DNA of 39,595 nucleotides. Source: Pseudomonas sp. H1h (GTDB taxonomy: Bacteria; Pseudomonadota; Gammaproteobacteria; Pseudomonadales; Pseudomonadaceae). The notes under the pieces are model-generated. The model was given only the letters and a program-made list of their open reading frames with translations, was not told where the DNA came from and ran no database searches. A program made the position numbers and the translations under genes. The stretch's first letter is position 1, and every line of letters starts with the position of its first letter. The stretch is from positions 1 through 39,595 of the forward strand of contig NZ_AYMJ01000022.1 in assembly GCF_000633255.1 (NCBI RefSeq), read 5' to 3'. Below are positions 15,742-24,096 of the stretch, piece after piece.

Positions 15742-16284
15742 ATGGCTATTAAAGAAGGTTTACGCCCCGGCGGCCGCAGTGCCCGGGTGCAAAAGTCGAT
15801 TCATTCGGCTGTCCGCGCACTTCTGCAAGAACAGGAGCGCAGTACCGTGACCGTGCCGCAAATCGCTGCACGCGCCGGCGTGACGCCATCGACGATCTAT
15901 CGTCGCTGGGGGGATCTGGCTGCGTTGCTCGCAGACGTCGCCCTCGCCCGCATGCGCCCTGACAGCGAGCCGGCGCAAACCGGCAGCCTGCGCAGCGATA
16001 TCCGCGCCTGGGCCGAGCAATACCTCGACGAGATGAGCTCCGAGCCCGGGCGCAACATGATGCGCGACGTGCAAGCCAGCGCCACGCCGGGGTATTGCGT
16101 GACGATCCTCGGCGCGCAATTGCAGACCATCATTGACCGCCACCCGGACGAAGCGGCGCCGAGCGTTGACCGACTGATCAATCTGGTGGTGGCGCCAGTG
16201 GTGTTCCGGATTCTGTTTTCGGCGGCGGCGCTGGAGGTCGAAGAGTTGCATCGGTTGATTGATATCGCGCTGCAGCAGGGCTGA
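15742..16284 (+). CDS. TetR-family transcriptional regulator
   Basis: 180 residues. The N-terminal HTH (about residues 20-65) reads VPQIAARAGVTPSTIYRRWG, a textbook TetR recognition region, followed by a helical ligand-binding domain of the TetR_C type (SLRSDIRAWAEQYLDEM). It most likely represses the divergent MFS gene, with the inverted repeat at 15653-15695 as candidate operator. AAGG lies about 10 bases before the ATG; TTGGCT and TGTTAA 16 bases apart could be its promoter, which would leave a very short leader. Confidence 0.9.
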   Translation: MAIKEGLRPGGRSARVQKSIHSAVRALLQEQERSTVTVPQIAARAGVTPSTIYRRWGDLAALLADVALARMRPDSEPAQTGSLRSDIRAWAEQYLDEMSSEPGRNMMRDVQASATPGYCVTILGAQLQTIIDRHPDEAAPSVDRLINLVVAPVVFRILFSAAALEVEELHRLIDIALQQG

Positions 16285-16285
16285 C

Positions 16286-16358
16286 GCCATCGCGAGCAGG
16301 CTCGCTTCCACAGGGGATTGCATACCAAATGTGGGAGCGAGCCTGCTCGCGAAGAGGC
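16286..16358. repeat. REPIN 3
   Basis: Inverted REP arms at 16286-16312 and 16330-16358, directly after the tetR stop. Core GAGCCTGCTCGCGAAGAGGC in the right arm. Confidence 0.9.
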
Positions 16359-16506
16359 CCGACCAGTCAACTCAGAAACCACCCGGTTTCAAACCTGCGA
16401 CACCCCGCCACGCCACGACCTTGGTCGACACTGACTAACCGCCGCACTCATGCGAGACTGTCCGCCCGGGCAGGAGTGCCGGGGAGTCTTCTGTCGGGAG
16501 TGTTGC

Positions 16507-19500
16507 ATGTCGTTGTCCACCGGGCTGATCGCCGCCGTCGCCCTCGCCTACATGGCCATCATGTTCGCCATCGCCTTTTACGGCGACCGTCGCAGCGCGC
16601 CGTTGCCGCCGCGGATGCGCGCGTGGGTGTACAGCCTGTCGCTGGCGGTTTACTGCACCAGTTGGACATTCTTCGGTGCGGTCGGCCAGGCCGCCGAGCA
16701 GTTATGGTCGTTCCTGCCGATTTACCTCGGCCCGATCCTGTTGCTGCTGGGAGCGCCGTGGGTCTTGCAGAAAATGGTGATGATCAGCAAACAGGAGAAC
16801 ATCACCTCCATCGCTGACTTCATCGCCGCGCGCTACGGCAAATCGCAATCGCTGGCGGTGGTGGTCGCGCTGATCTGCCTGGTCGGCGTCCTGCCCTACA
16901 TCGCCCTGCAACTCAAAGGCATCGTCCTCGGCGTGAACCTGTTGATCGGCGCCGGTGCCGACGCCATGGGCACCCGCGCCCAAGACACCGCGCTGATCGT
17001 GTCGCTGGTACTGGCGCTGTTCACCATCGTCTTCGGTACGCGCAACCTCGACGCCACCGAACACCACCGGGGCATGGTGCTGGCGATCGCCTTCGAGTCG
17101 CTGGTCAAGCTGTTCGCCTTTCTCGCCGTCGGCGCGTTCGTCACCTTTGGCCTCTACGACGGTTTCGACGACCTGTTCAATCAGGCGATGCTTGCGCCAC
17201 GGCTTGAGGAATACTGGAAAGAAACCATCAACTGGCCGTCGATGGTGGTGCAGACCGGCGTGGCGATGATGGCGATCATCTGCCTGCCTCGACAGTTTCA
17301 CGTCACGGTGGTGGAGAACATCGACCCGCAGGACCTGCGCCTGGCCAAGTGGGTGTTCCCGGCTTATCTGGCGCTGGCCGCGCTGTTCGTCGTGCCGATT
17401 GCCCTCGCCGGGCAGATGATGCTGCCGAGTCACGTGCTGCCGGACTCGTTCGTGATCAGCCTGCCACTGGCTCAGGCCCATCCGGCATTGGCACTGCTGG
17501 CATTTATCGGCGGTGCGTCGGCGGCCACCGGCATGGTGATCGTAGCCAGTGTGGCGTTGTCGACCATGGTCTCCAACGACATGCTGTTGCCGTGGCTGCT
17601 GCGGCGCAACAACGCCGAGCGCCCGTTCGAAGTGTTCCGCCAGTGGATGCTGTCGGTGCGCCGGGTGAGCATCGTGCTGATCCTGCTGCTGGCCTATGTC
17701 AGCTACCGCTTGCTCGGCTCCACCGCGAGTCTGGCGACCATCGGCCAGATCGCCTTCGCCGCGGTCACCCAACTGGCCCCGGCGATGCTCGGCGCGCTGT
17801 ATTGGAAACAGGCCAACCGCCGCGGGGTTTTCGCCGGTCTGGCGGCCGGTACGTTCCTCTGGTTCTACACGCTGATCCTGCCGATTGCCGCCCACAGCCT
17901 TGGCTGGTCGCTGAGCACTTTCCCGGGCCTGGCCTGGTTGCACAGCAACCCGCTGAACCTGCCGATCACCCCGCTGACCCAAGGCGTGGTGCTGTCGCTG
18001 GCGGGCAACTTCACTCTGTTCGCCTGGGTCTCGGTGCTGTCGCGCACGCGGGTCTCGGAACACTGGCAGGCAGGACGTTTCATCGGTCAGGAAATCAGCG
18101 CTCGGCCGAGTGCGCGCTCGATGCTCGCGGTGCAGATCGACGACTTGCTGCAACTGGCAGCCCGCTTTGTCGGTGAGGAACGTGCGCGCCAGAGCTTCAT
18201 TCGTTTCGCCTACCGTCAGGGCAAGGGCTTCAACCCGAACCAGAACGCCGACGGCGAATGGATCGCCCACACCGAACGCCTGCTCGCCGGTGTGCTCGGC
18301 GCTTCTTCGACGCGCGCGGTGGTAAAAGCCGCCATCGAAGGTCGGGAAATGCAGTTGGAGGATGTGGTACGCATCGCCGACGAAGCCTCGGAAGTCCTGC
18401 AGTTCAACCGCGCCCTGCTGCAAGGCGCGATCGAAAACATCACCCAGGGCATCAGCGTGGTCGACCAGTCGCTGAAACTGGTGGCCTGGAACCGGCGTTA
18501 TCTGGAGCTGTTCAACTACCCGGACGGGTTGATCAGTGTCGGCCGGCCGATTGCCGACATCATTCGCTACAACGCCGAACGCGGCCTGTGCGGCCCCGGC
18601 GAGGCAGAAGTTCACGTTGCCCGGCGCCTGCACTGGATGCGTCAGGGCCGTGCGCACACTTCGGAACGCCTGTTTCCCAACGGCCGGGTGATCGAGTTGA
18701 TCGGCAACCCGATGCCCGGCGGCGGCTTCGTCATGAGTTTCACCGACATCACCGCGTTCCGTGAGGCCGAGCAGGCGCTGACCGAAGCCAACGAAGGGCT
18801 GGAGCAACGCGTCAGCGAACGCACCCAGGAACTGTCGCAGCTCAACGTTGCGTTGACCGAGGCCAAAGGCAATGCGGAGGCGGCCAACCAGTCGAAAACC
18901 CGTTTCCTCGCGGCTGTCAGCCATGACCTGATGCAGCCACTGAACGCCGCCCGACTGTTCTCTGCCGCCCTCTCCCATCAGGATGACGGTTTGAGCAGCG
19001 AGGCGCAGCAACTGGTGCAACACCTCGACAGTTCGCTGCGCTCGGCGGAAGACCTGATCAGCGATTTGCTGGATATTTCCCGCCTGGAAAACGGCAAGAT
19101 CAACCCGGATCGCAAGCCGTTTGCACTCAATGAACTGTTCGATACGCTCGGCGCCGAATTCAAGGCGCTGGCCCAAGAGCAAGGCCTGAGCTTCCGCGTG
19201 CGCGGCAGCCACTTGCGCATCGACAGCGACATCAAGTTGCTGCGACGGATTCTGCAGAACTTCCTGACCAACGCCTTCCGCTACGCCAAGGGCCCGGTGC
19301 TGCTGGGCGTGCGGCGACGTGGCGGTGAGCTGTGCCTGGAAGTGTGGGATCGCGGGCCGGGTATTCCGGAAGACAAACAACAGGTGATTTTCGAGGAGTT
19401 CAAACGCCTCGACAGCCATCAGACTCGCGCCGAAAAAGGCCTCGGGCTCGGTCTGGCGATTGCCGATGGTTTGTGTCGAGTGCTGGGCCACACGCTGCGC

Positions 19501-19983
19501 GTACGCTCATGGCCGGGGCGCGGCAGTGTGTTCAGCGTCAGCGTCAGCGTGCCGCTGGCCCGGGCACAAGCGGTGCCGGCGAACGCAGCGGTCGAGTTGA
19601 ACGGCAAGTTGCTCAGCGGCGCACAGGTGCTGTGTATCGACAATGAAGACAGCATTCTGATCGGCATGAACAGCCTGCTGAGCCGTTGGGGCTGTCAGGT
19701 GTGGACGGCGCGCAATCGCGAGGAATGTGCGGCGTTGCTCAGTGAAGGCGTGCGGCCGCAACTGGCGTTGGTCGACTATCACCTGGACCATGGCGACACC
19801 GGAACGCAATTGATGGCGTGGCTGCGTACCACGTTGGGAGAGCCGGTGCCGGGAGTGGTGATCAGCGCCGATGGTCGCCCGGAGACGGTGGCGCAGGTGC
19901 ATGCGGCGGGGCTGGATTATCTGGCCAAACCGGTGAAACCGGCGGCGTTGCGGGCGTTGTTGAGTCGGTATGTGCCGTTGTAA
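16507..19983 (+). CDS. SSS-domain hybrid sensor histidine kinase/response regulator
   Basis: 1158 residues from ATG 16507, chosen for GGGAG six bases upstream; an ATG at 16450 would add 19 residues rich in Cys. Residues 1-~510 form a sodium:solute-symporter-like domain with about thirteen helices. A PAS domain follows (~640-760, QGISVVDQSLKLVAWNRRYL), then a coiled coil, a HisKA with AVSHDLMQPLNAAR (phospho-His806), HATPase boxes (Asn922; DRGPGIPE; GLGLGLAI) and a receiver with Asp1090 and Lys1141. The layout is like CbrA and related Pseudomonas kinases in which a transporter-like module is linked to signalling. No partner regulator lies beside it. The signal is unknown; histidine or other nutrients are sensed by relatives. 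Confidence 0.93.
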   Translation: MSLSTGLIAAVALAYMAIMFAIAFYGDRRSAPLPPRMRAWVYSLSLAVYCTSWTFFGAVGQAAEQLWSFLPIYLGPILLLLGAPWVLQKMVMISKQENITSIADFIAARYGKSQSLAVVVALICLVGVLPYIALQLKGIVLGVNLLIGAGADAMGTRAQDTALIVSLVLALFTIVFGTRNLDATEHHRGMVLAIAFESLVKLFAFLAVGAFVTFGLYDGFDDLFNQAMLAPRLEEYWKETINWPSMVVQTGVAMMAIICLPRQFHVTVVENIDPQDLRLAKWVFPAYLALAALFVVPIALAGQMMLPSHVLPDSFVISLPLAQAHPALALLAFIGGASAATGMVIVASVALSTMVSNDMLLPWLLRRNNAERPFEVFRQWMLSVRRVSIVLILLLAYVSYRLLGSTASLATIGQIAFAAVTQLAPAMLGALYWKQANRRGVFAGLAAGTFLWFYTLILPIAAHSLGWSLSTFPGLAWLHSNPLNLPITPLTQGVVLSLAGNFTLFAWVSVLSRTRVSEHWQAGRFIGQEISARPSARSMLAVQIDDLLQLAARFVGEERARQSFIRFAYRQGKGFNPNQNADGEWIAHTERLLAGVLGASSTRAVVKAAIEGREMQLEDVVRIADEASEVLQFNRALLQGAIENITQGISVVDQSLKLVAWNRRYLELFNYPDGLISVGRPIADIIRYNAERGLCGPGEAEVHVARRLHWMRQGRAHTSERLFPNGRVIELIGNPMPGGGFVMSFTDITAFREAEQALTEANEGLEQRVSERTQELSQLNVALTEAKGNAEAANQSKTRFLAAVSHDLMQPLNAARLFSAALSHQDDGLSSEAQQLVQHLDSSLRSAEDLISDLLDISRLENGKINPDRKPFALNELFDTLGAEFKALAQEQGLSFRVRGSHLRIDSDIKLLRRILQNFLTNAFRYAKGPVLLGVRRRGGELCLEVWDRGPGIPEDKQQVIFEEFKRLDSHQTRAEKGLGLGLAIADGLCRVLGHTLRVRSWPGRGSVFSVSVSVPLARAQAVPANAAVELNGKLLSGAQVLCIDNEDSILIGMNSLLSRWGCQVWTARNREECAALLSEGVRPQLALVDYHLDHGDTGTQLMAWLRTTLGEPVPGVVISADGRPETVAQVHAAGLDYLAKPVKPAALRALLSRYVPL

Positions 19984-20018
19984 CCGTTCGACTTGAGCGT
20001 TGCAGCGCTACCGCTGAC

Positions 20019-20087
20019 GCCTTCGCGAGCAAGCCCGCTCCCACCTTTGGAATGCATTTCACTGTGGGAGTGAGCCTGCTCGCGAAG
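20019..20087. repeat. REPIN 4
   Basis: Inverted REP pair between the convergent kinase and rmuC genes. The left arm is the AAGCCCGCTCCCA variant, the right arm the GAGTGAGCCTGCTCGCGAAG variant. Confidence 0.88.
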
Positions 20088-20096
20088 CTCTTCGGG

Positions 20097-21575
20097 TTAT
20101 TCCGGGAGTTCGACGAGGCCATCGACATCCGTCATCGCCCGCTCCAGCAAATCAGCCGGCAAACTCTTGCTTGCCCGCGCGCCCAGCAACTTGAGCTGCT
20201 CGCTGCGGCTGACCAGGTTGCCGCGACCTTCGGTGAGCTTGTTGCGCGCCGAGCTGTAGGCCTTGTCCAGCTGTTGCAGGCGATTACCGACCTCGTCCAG
20301 ATCCTGAATGAACAGCACGAACTTGTCGTACAGCCAGCCGGCACGCTCGGCGATTTCCCGGGCGTTCTGGCTTTGCCGCTCCTGCTTCCACAGGCTGTCG
20401 ATCACCCGCAATGTTGCCAGCAACGTGGTCGGGCTGACGATCACGATGTTGCGGTCGAACGCTTCCTGAAACAGCGTCGGCTCGGCTTGCAGAGCAGCGG
20501 AAAATGCCGCCTCGATCGGCACGAACAGCAAGACGAAATCGAGGCTGTGCAAGCCCTCCAGGCGCTTGTAGTCCTTGCCGGCAAGGCCTTTGACGTGGTT
20601 GCGCAGCGACAGCACGTGCTGTTTGATCGCGATTTGGCCGATGCTGTCGTCTTCGGCGGCGACGTACTGCTGATAGGCGGTGAGGCTGACCTTGGAATCG
20701 ACCACCACCTGCTTGTCGCCCGGCAGATAAATGATCACGTCCGGCTGAAAGCGCTCGCCGTCCGGACCTTTGAGGTTGACCTGGGTCTGGTACTCGCGCC
20801 CCTTCTCCAGACCTGCGTGCTCCAGCACTCGTTCAAGAATCAGTTCCCCCCAGTTGCCTTGGGTCTTCTGGCCTTTGAGGGCACGGGTCAAGTTGGTCGC
20901 TTCGTCGCTCAGACGCAGGTTCAATTGCTGCAAGCGCTCAAGCTCCTTGGCCAGCGAGAAGCGCTCGCGGGCTTCGGCCTGATAGCTTTCTTCCACGCGT
21001 TTTTCGAAGGACTGGATGCGTTCTTTCAACGGGTCGAGCAACTGACCCAGACGCTGCTGGCTGGTCTCGGCGAAGCGCTGCTCGCGCTCATCGAAGATCT
21101 TGCCGGCCAGCTCGGCGAACTGCGCACGCAGCTCATCGCGCGAGCCTTGCAGGTCGTTGAGGCGTTGCTGATGGCTATCCTGTTGCTCGCGCAGCTCGGC
21201 ATTCAGCGATGCGGCCTGAGCGTCCAGGCGCCGCAGTTCGGCTTCCTTGTTGGCGCGCTCGATGTTCCAGGCGTGGGAGGCGTCACGGGCATCATCGCGC
21301 TCGATCTGCAACAGCTCGACTTCGCGGCGCAGGGCGGCCAGCTCAGCCTGCTTGGCGGCGTTGGCCTGCGCCAGATCAACCGTTTCATCGCGACTGGCTT
21401 CCAGCTGCGCGTTGAGCCCATCCTGCGCCAGTTGCGCCATGGCCAGTCGCTCTTCGAGCAAGGCGACCTCGGCTTGTCCGTTGCTCGCCCGGCGCTGCAG
21501 TTGCCAGGCCAGTGCCAGCAACGGCAACCCCGCGCCTGCCAGACCAAGCAACACGCTGGTCAAGTCCATAGCCAT
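20097..21575 (-). CDS. rmuC: RmuC, DNA recombination protein
   Basis: 492 residues from ATG 21575, five bases after AGGAG; a GTG at 21581 and an ATG at 21569 are alternatives. A short N-terminal membrane segment (LTSVLLGLAGAGLPLLALAW) precedes a long coiled coil (about 30-180). The RmuC nuclease-like domain follows, with NWGELILERVLEHAGLEKG, PDVIIYLPGDKQVVVDSKVS and SLDFVLLFVPIEAAFSAAL. RmuC limits inversions at short repeats and has a PD-(D/E)XK-like core; VDSK is the expected catalytic segment. Length matches the family. Likely co-transcribed with the Sel1 gene 61 bases upstream. Confidence 0.95.
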   Translation of the reverse strand: MAMDLTSVLLGLAGAGLPLLALAWQLQRRASNGQAEVALLEERLAMAQLAQDGLNAQLEASRDETVDLAQANAAKQAELAALRREVELLQIERDDARDASHAWNIERANKEAELRRLDAQAASLNAELREQQDSHQQRLNDLQGSRDELRAQFAELAGKIFDEREQRFAETSQQRLGQLLDPLKERIQSFEKRVEESYQAEARERFSLAKELERLQQLNLRLSDEATNLTRALKGQKTQGNWGELILERVLEHAGLEKGREYQTQVNLKGPDGERFQPDVIIYLPGDKQVVVDSKVSLTAYQQYVAAEDDSIGQIAIKQHVLSLRNHVKGLAGKDYKRLEGLHSLDFVLLFVPIEAAFSAALQAEPTLFQEAFDRNIVIVSPTTLLATLRVIDSLWKQERQSQNAREIAERAGWLYDKFVLFIQDLDEVGNRLQQLDKAYSSARNKLTEGRGNLVSRSEQLKLLGARASKSLPADLLERAMTDVDGLVELPE

Positions 21576-21636
21576 AGCCACTCCTGCCGATTCGATAAAG
21601 CCTGAAGGTTAACCAAGGCGCGGGACGTTGGACAGC

Positions 21637-21960
21637 TCAGTCTTCGAGCAGACCGAGTTCCTGTTGCGCACGTCGATCACCGGCACGCGCGGCCTGACGC
21701 AGCAGGTCCTGACCGATACGGCGATCCCGGGCGTTGCCGCACTCACGGCACATCAACTGACCGAGACGGCTCTGCGCCGCGACCACACCTTCTCGCGCCG
21801 GTTGCTTGAGCAGGCGCCCCGCCAGGTGCTTGGCGTTGCGGCTGTCGCCCAGACGCGGACTGTCGAGCAGCCATTCGGCCACACGCACGGAAAATCGCTT
21901 GGGAGGGGTAACACGAGGGTGTTCGGAGGTAACAGAGTCTGATACTGAGCGAAACTTCAT
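21637..21960 (-). CDS. Short Sel1/TPR-like repeat protein
   Basis: 107 residues from ATG 21960. A basic N-terminus (SVRVAEWLLDSPRLGDSRNA) leads into one or two Sel1-like helical hairpins, AQSRLGQLMCRECGNARDRR and GQDLLRQAARAGDRRAQQEL. Two Cys residues in MCRECG could bind a metal or be structural. There is no evident ribosome site before the ATG. The frame stays open to 22068, but that extension crosses module B and is not preferred. Upstream of rmuC on the same strand, so a link to DNA maintenance is possible but unproven. Confidence 0.75.
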   Translation of the reverse strand: MKFRSVSDSVTSEHPRVTPPKRFSVRVAEWLLDSPRLGDSRNAKHLAGRLLKQPAREGVVAAQSRLGQLMCRECGNARDRRIGQDLLRQAARAGDRRAQQELGLLED

Positions 21961-22065
21961 AAAACACTGCGGGGTAGATCGGAAGGCGCGCCACTCTACT
22001 CTCTTTTTCGTACAGGTAAAGTCGAAAAAAACCCGGCACGCCCGTCCTAGAGCAAGCGCTAGGGA

Positions 22066-22197
22066 CAATCCACAGAAGCTGTGGATAACTCAGTGGACAA
22101 CCGCTCCCCAACCTCCGCAAAGCCTTGTGGAATGGGGCTCGCAGTCAAACTGACGATTTTTTCACCAACAAAAAAAAGCGATGTTTTTCATTGACTT
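22066..22197. repeat. Module B: second copy of the DnaA-box module
   Basis: CAATCCACA (22066-22074) and TGTGGATAA (22080-22088) are inverted and 5 bases apart, as in module A. TTTTTTCACCAACAAAAAAA and TTTTTCATTGACTT follow; the second box starts 111 bases before TTGACT, against 110 in module A. It lies upstream of the Sel1 gene, as module A lies upstream of the YkvA gene. Confidence 0.6.
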
Positions 22198-22389
22198 AAA
22201 CTTTTGATACAGGCAGCCACCGGGGTCAGGATTGATATGACAGTCGCGTGACGGTCTGCGCAACTAATGTGCACAAGTACCTGTTACCCGGTTATATCGA
22301 TGCGCTTTTTCGGGTCGTTTTGCATCCCGGGCTGGGGATAAGCGGCCTGGCGATGGACAGGACTGCACGCTTTTGTGGCGACGGATGGT

Positions 22390-22462
22390 GCCTTCGCGAG
22401 CAGGCTCGCTCCAGAAGTAGACCGTGCCACCCTGCGGGAGCGAGCCTGCTCGCGAAGAGGCC
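22390..22462. repeat. REPIN 5
   Basis: Inverted REP arms GCCTTCGCGAGCAGGCTCGC and its complement, separated by about 20 bases, in the non-coding stretch. Confidence 0.88.
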
Positions 22463-22516
22463 AGTCCTGTCATCCATGATCCGCGCTATCGGTTGCAATC
22501 TTTTTTGCCGCAGGGT

Positions 22517-22545
22517 TTGCATTGCCCTGAACGATCCGTTAGTAT
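22517..22545 (+). promoter_or_regulatory. Probable promoter of the 74-aa gene with a long leader
   Basis: TTGCAT (22517-22522), a 17-base spacer and TAGTAT (22540-22545) form a good sigma70 match. No other gene starts before 22969, so transcripts from here would carry a leader of about 415 bases. Confidence 0.45.
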
Positions 22546-22968
22546 CCGCGGCGTTAGTACCAAGCTGAAAGTCAATTCCGGTCGAACACATCCCCACGGT
22601 CAGCCTTCTTCACAGAAGCCCTCTACCGAAAAAGCGGGAGCGACCCCTCGATGGTTTCCAGGTAAAACTTGCGCCAACACAGCCTTTGAATGAATGCAAA
22701 GGGTGTTGCCAAGCACGCTTACTCTGACCGAACCAACCTGCAAATTGATCAGGATCTTCACCCCGGGCCCAGAACCTCTGCCCTTGATGTGTTGCCTGCC
22801 CTCCTAAGTACCTACCTGCCAGCCCAAGCGCGCCAACTTAATAGCGCTTCAAACTGGCTGCTTTGTTCCAGTCGGGTTCTTCGTACGACCAATGGTGGTC
22901 GACGTTACTGGAACGTTTTAACGTTGCACGGTTCTTATCCGTGTCATTTGTAGGAACACCTAATAACT

Positions 22969-23193
22969 ATGTCTACTCAAATCCAGACTCAGGATGCCAT
23001 TCGCACCCTAACCAATGCTTTTGCCCCAATGAACTGCCTGATCATGGCCGCTCGCAAAGGCTGCTTCAGCTTCACCGTGGTTAATGAACACGGAATCGCC
23101 CGCCACAGCGAGCGTCTGTACCCCGATCAATACTCCAGCGCCGAGCCGCTGCAGGCCGTGATCGATCGTACACGTCAGGCATTGATTGCCTGA
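22969..23193 (+). CDS. Small conserved-type protein (DUF1652/DUF3509-like)
   Basis: 74 residues, ATG preceded by TAGGAACACCTAATAACT with AGGAA as ribosome site. The order AFAPMNCLIMAARKGCFSFT, VNEHGIARHSERLY and AVIDRTRQALIA (helix, strands, helix) resembles the short DUF1652/DUF3509 proteins found mostly in Pseudomonas; the family choice is uncertain. Function unknown. It is followed by a strong terminator and preceded by a long leader, so it is expressed as its own unit. Confidence 0.75.
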   Translation: MSTQIQTQDAIRTLTNAFAPMNCLIMAARKGCFSFTVVNEHGIARHSERLYPDQYSSAEPLQAVIDRTRQALIA

Positions 23194-23215
23194 GAGCCGA
23201 AAAGGCTGCAAAAGC

Positions 23216-23245
23216 AAAAGCCCCGCACAAAATGCGGGGCTTTTT
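23216..23245 (+). terminator. Terminator of the 74-aa gene
   Basis: AAAAGCCCCGCA pairs with TGCGGGGCTTTT around a CAAAA loop, followed by T. A strong rho-independent terminator 22 bases after the stop. Confidence 0.9.
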
Positions 23246-23467
23246 ATTGCCCGATGTTTCGCTTCTAGCCATGTACACGTAAGCACCATCGGATATAACG
23301 CTTTTGGCTCGCAGCCGGAAATATTTTAAAAACAGGCCTTTACGTCGCGAATATGACACTACACTTCAACTCAAGCGGCTTGATCCGCTTCCGGCGAGCC
23401 TGAGTCGATCCACCGCTGCCAAGGCCCCCTTCAGGTATCGCCGCCCATTACAAGAATCGAGGGCATT

Positions 23468-23950
23468 ATGGGTATCGCTGCCAGCGAACTGTGTCGCTAC
23501 GTGATCCGTCCCACATTGATTTATCTGGGACGTCACTGCGCAACCGCCGAATCCCTGCTCCTGGGGATCGCCGCCAGCCAGTCCGCCCTCGGCTCCGCTC
23601 TGCACGACCGCCGTGGCCACGGCCTCTACCGGATCGCCGAACATCGCCACCAGGCCCTTTGGGATCACTATCTGGCGCTGGATCCGGAGCGTGCCAGCCT
23701 GGTTCGCGGCCTCGCCAGTCAGCATGCTTTTCTCAGTGGCCCGCACCTGGAACTGACCGTCAACCTGCGTTACGCCACTGCCATCGCCTGGCTGCTGGTA
23801 GAAGAACAAAACCCCACCCTTCCCGACCCGAACGATCTGCTGGGCATGGCGCGAATCTGGCGCCAGACCTTCCAGCCGCAAGGGCGTCTGCGCGACTTCA
23901 CCTACGCCTGGCAAACTTGTGTTTCACCGGTGAATCAGGTCGCATGTTGA
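23468..23950 (+). CDS. Lysozyme-like (phage transglycosylase-related) protein, probable inactive copy
   Basis: 160 residues with GAGGG six bases before ATG. The pattern LLLGIAASQSALGSAL, GHGLYRIAEHRHQALWDHYL and TVNLRYATAIAWLLV recalls small phage and bacterial lysozyme-like proteins, in which the first block usually reads AAQES or AAVES with a presumed catalytic Glu; here a Gln stands in that place. No signal peptide is seen. It may be a domesticated phage-derived gene with a binding or structural role. The match is from memory of the motif, so the family call is moderate. A small hairpin (23373-23390) lies upstream. Confidence 0.55.
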   Translation: MGIAASELCRYVIRPTLIYLGRHCATAESLLLGIAASQSALGSALHDRRGHGLYRIAEHRHQALWDHYLALDPERASLVRGLASQHAFLSGPHLELTVNLRYATAIAWLLVEEQNPTLPDPNDLLGMARIWRQTFQPQGRLRDFTYAWQTCVSPVNQVAC

Positions 23951-24096
23951 CCGCCCGGTTTTACAAGATCGCTTAACAGGTCGCGAATCTGGTCGGATTG
24001 TCCTACAAAACCGCTCTAACTCAAGCCATAGGGACTATAGCGCTGGAACGAAAATGTTGGTAATTTTCGCCCCGGTGATCACCAGGAGTTCTAATA

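Larger units (their letters stand above)
21961..22968. other. 1-kb stretch without a confident protein gene
   Basis: Contains, in order, module B with DnaA-box-like sites (22066-22197), REPIN 5 (22390-22462), a plausible promoter (22517-22545) and a long leader for the 74-aa gene. Short frames such as 22690-22953 on the plus strand lack ribosome sites and family features. Confidence 0.6.

Noticed and set aside
16702..19491. 929-codon open frame on the minus strand opposite the sensor kinase gene
   Set aside because: It has low-complexity Gln/Arg/His-rich translation with no domain, and lies antisense to a clearly coding gene; a shadow frame caused by GC-rich third positions.
19818..21605. 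595-codon plus-strand frame opposite rmuC
   Set aside because: Starts inside the kinase gene, runs across a REPIN and the antisense of rmuC, and contains no family motif.
22690..22953. 87-codon plus-strand frame in the non-coding stretch
   Set aside because: No ribosome site, no family features, and it overlaps the leader of the 74-aa gene.
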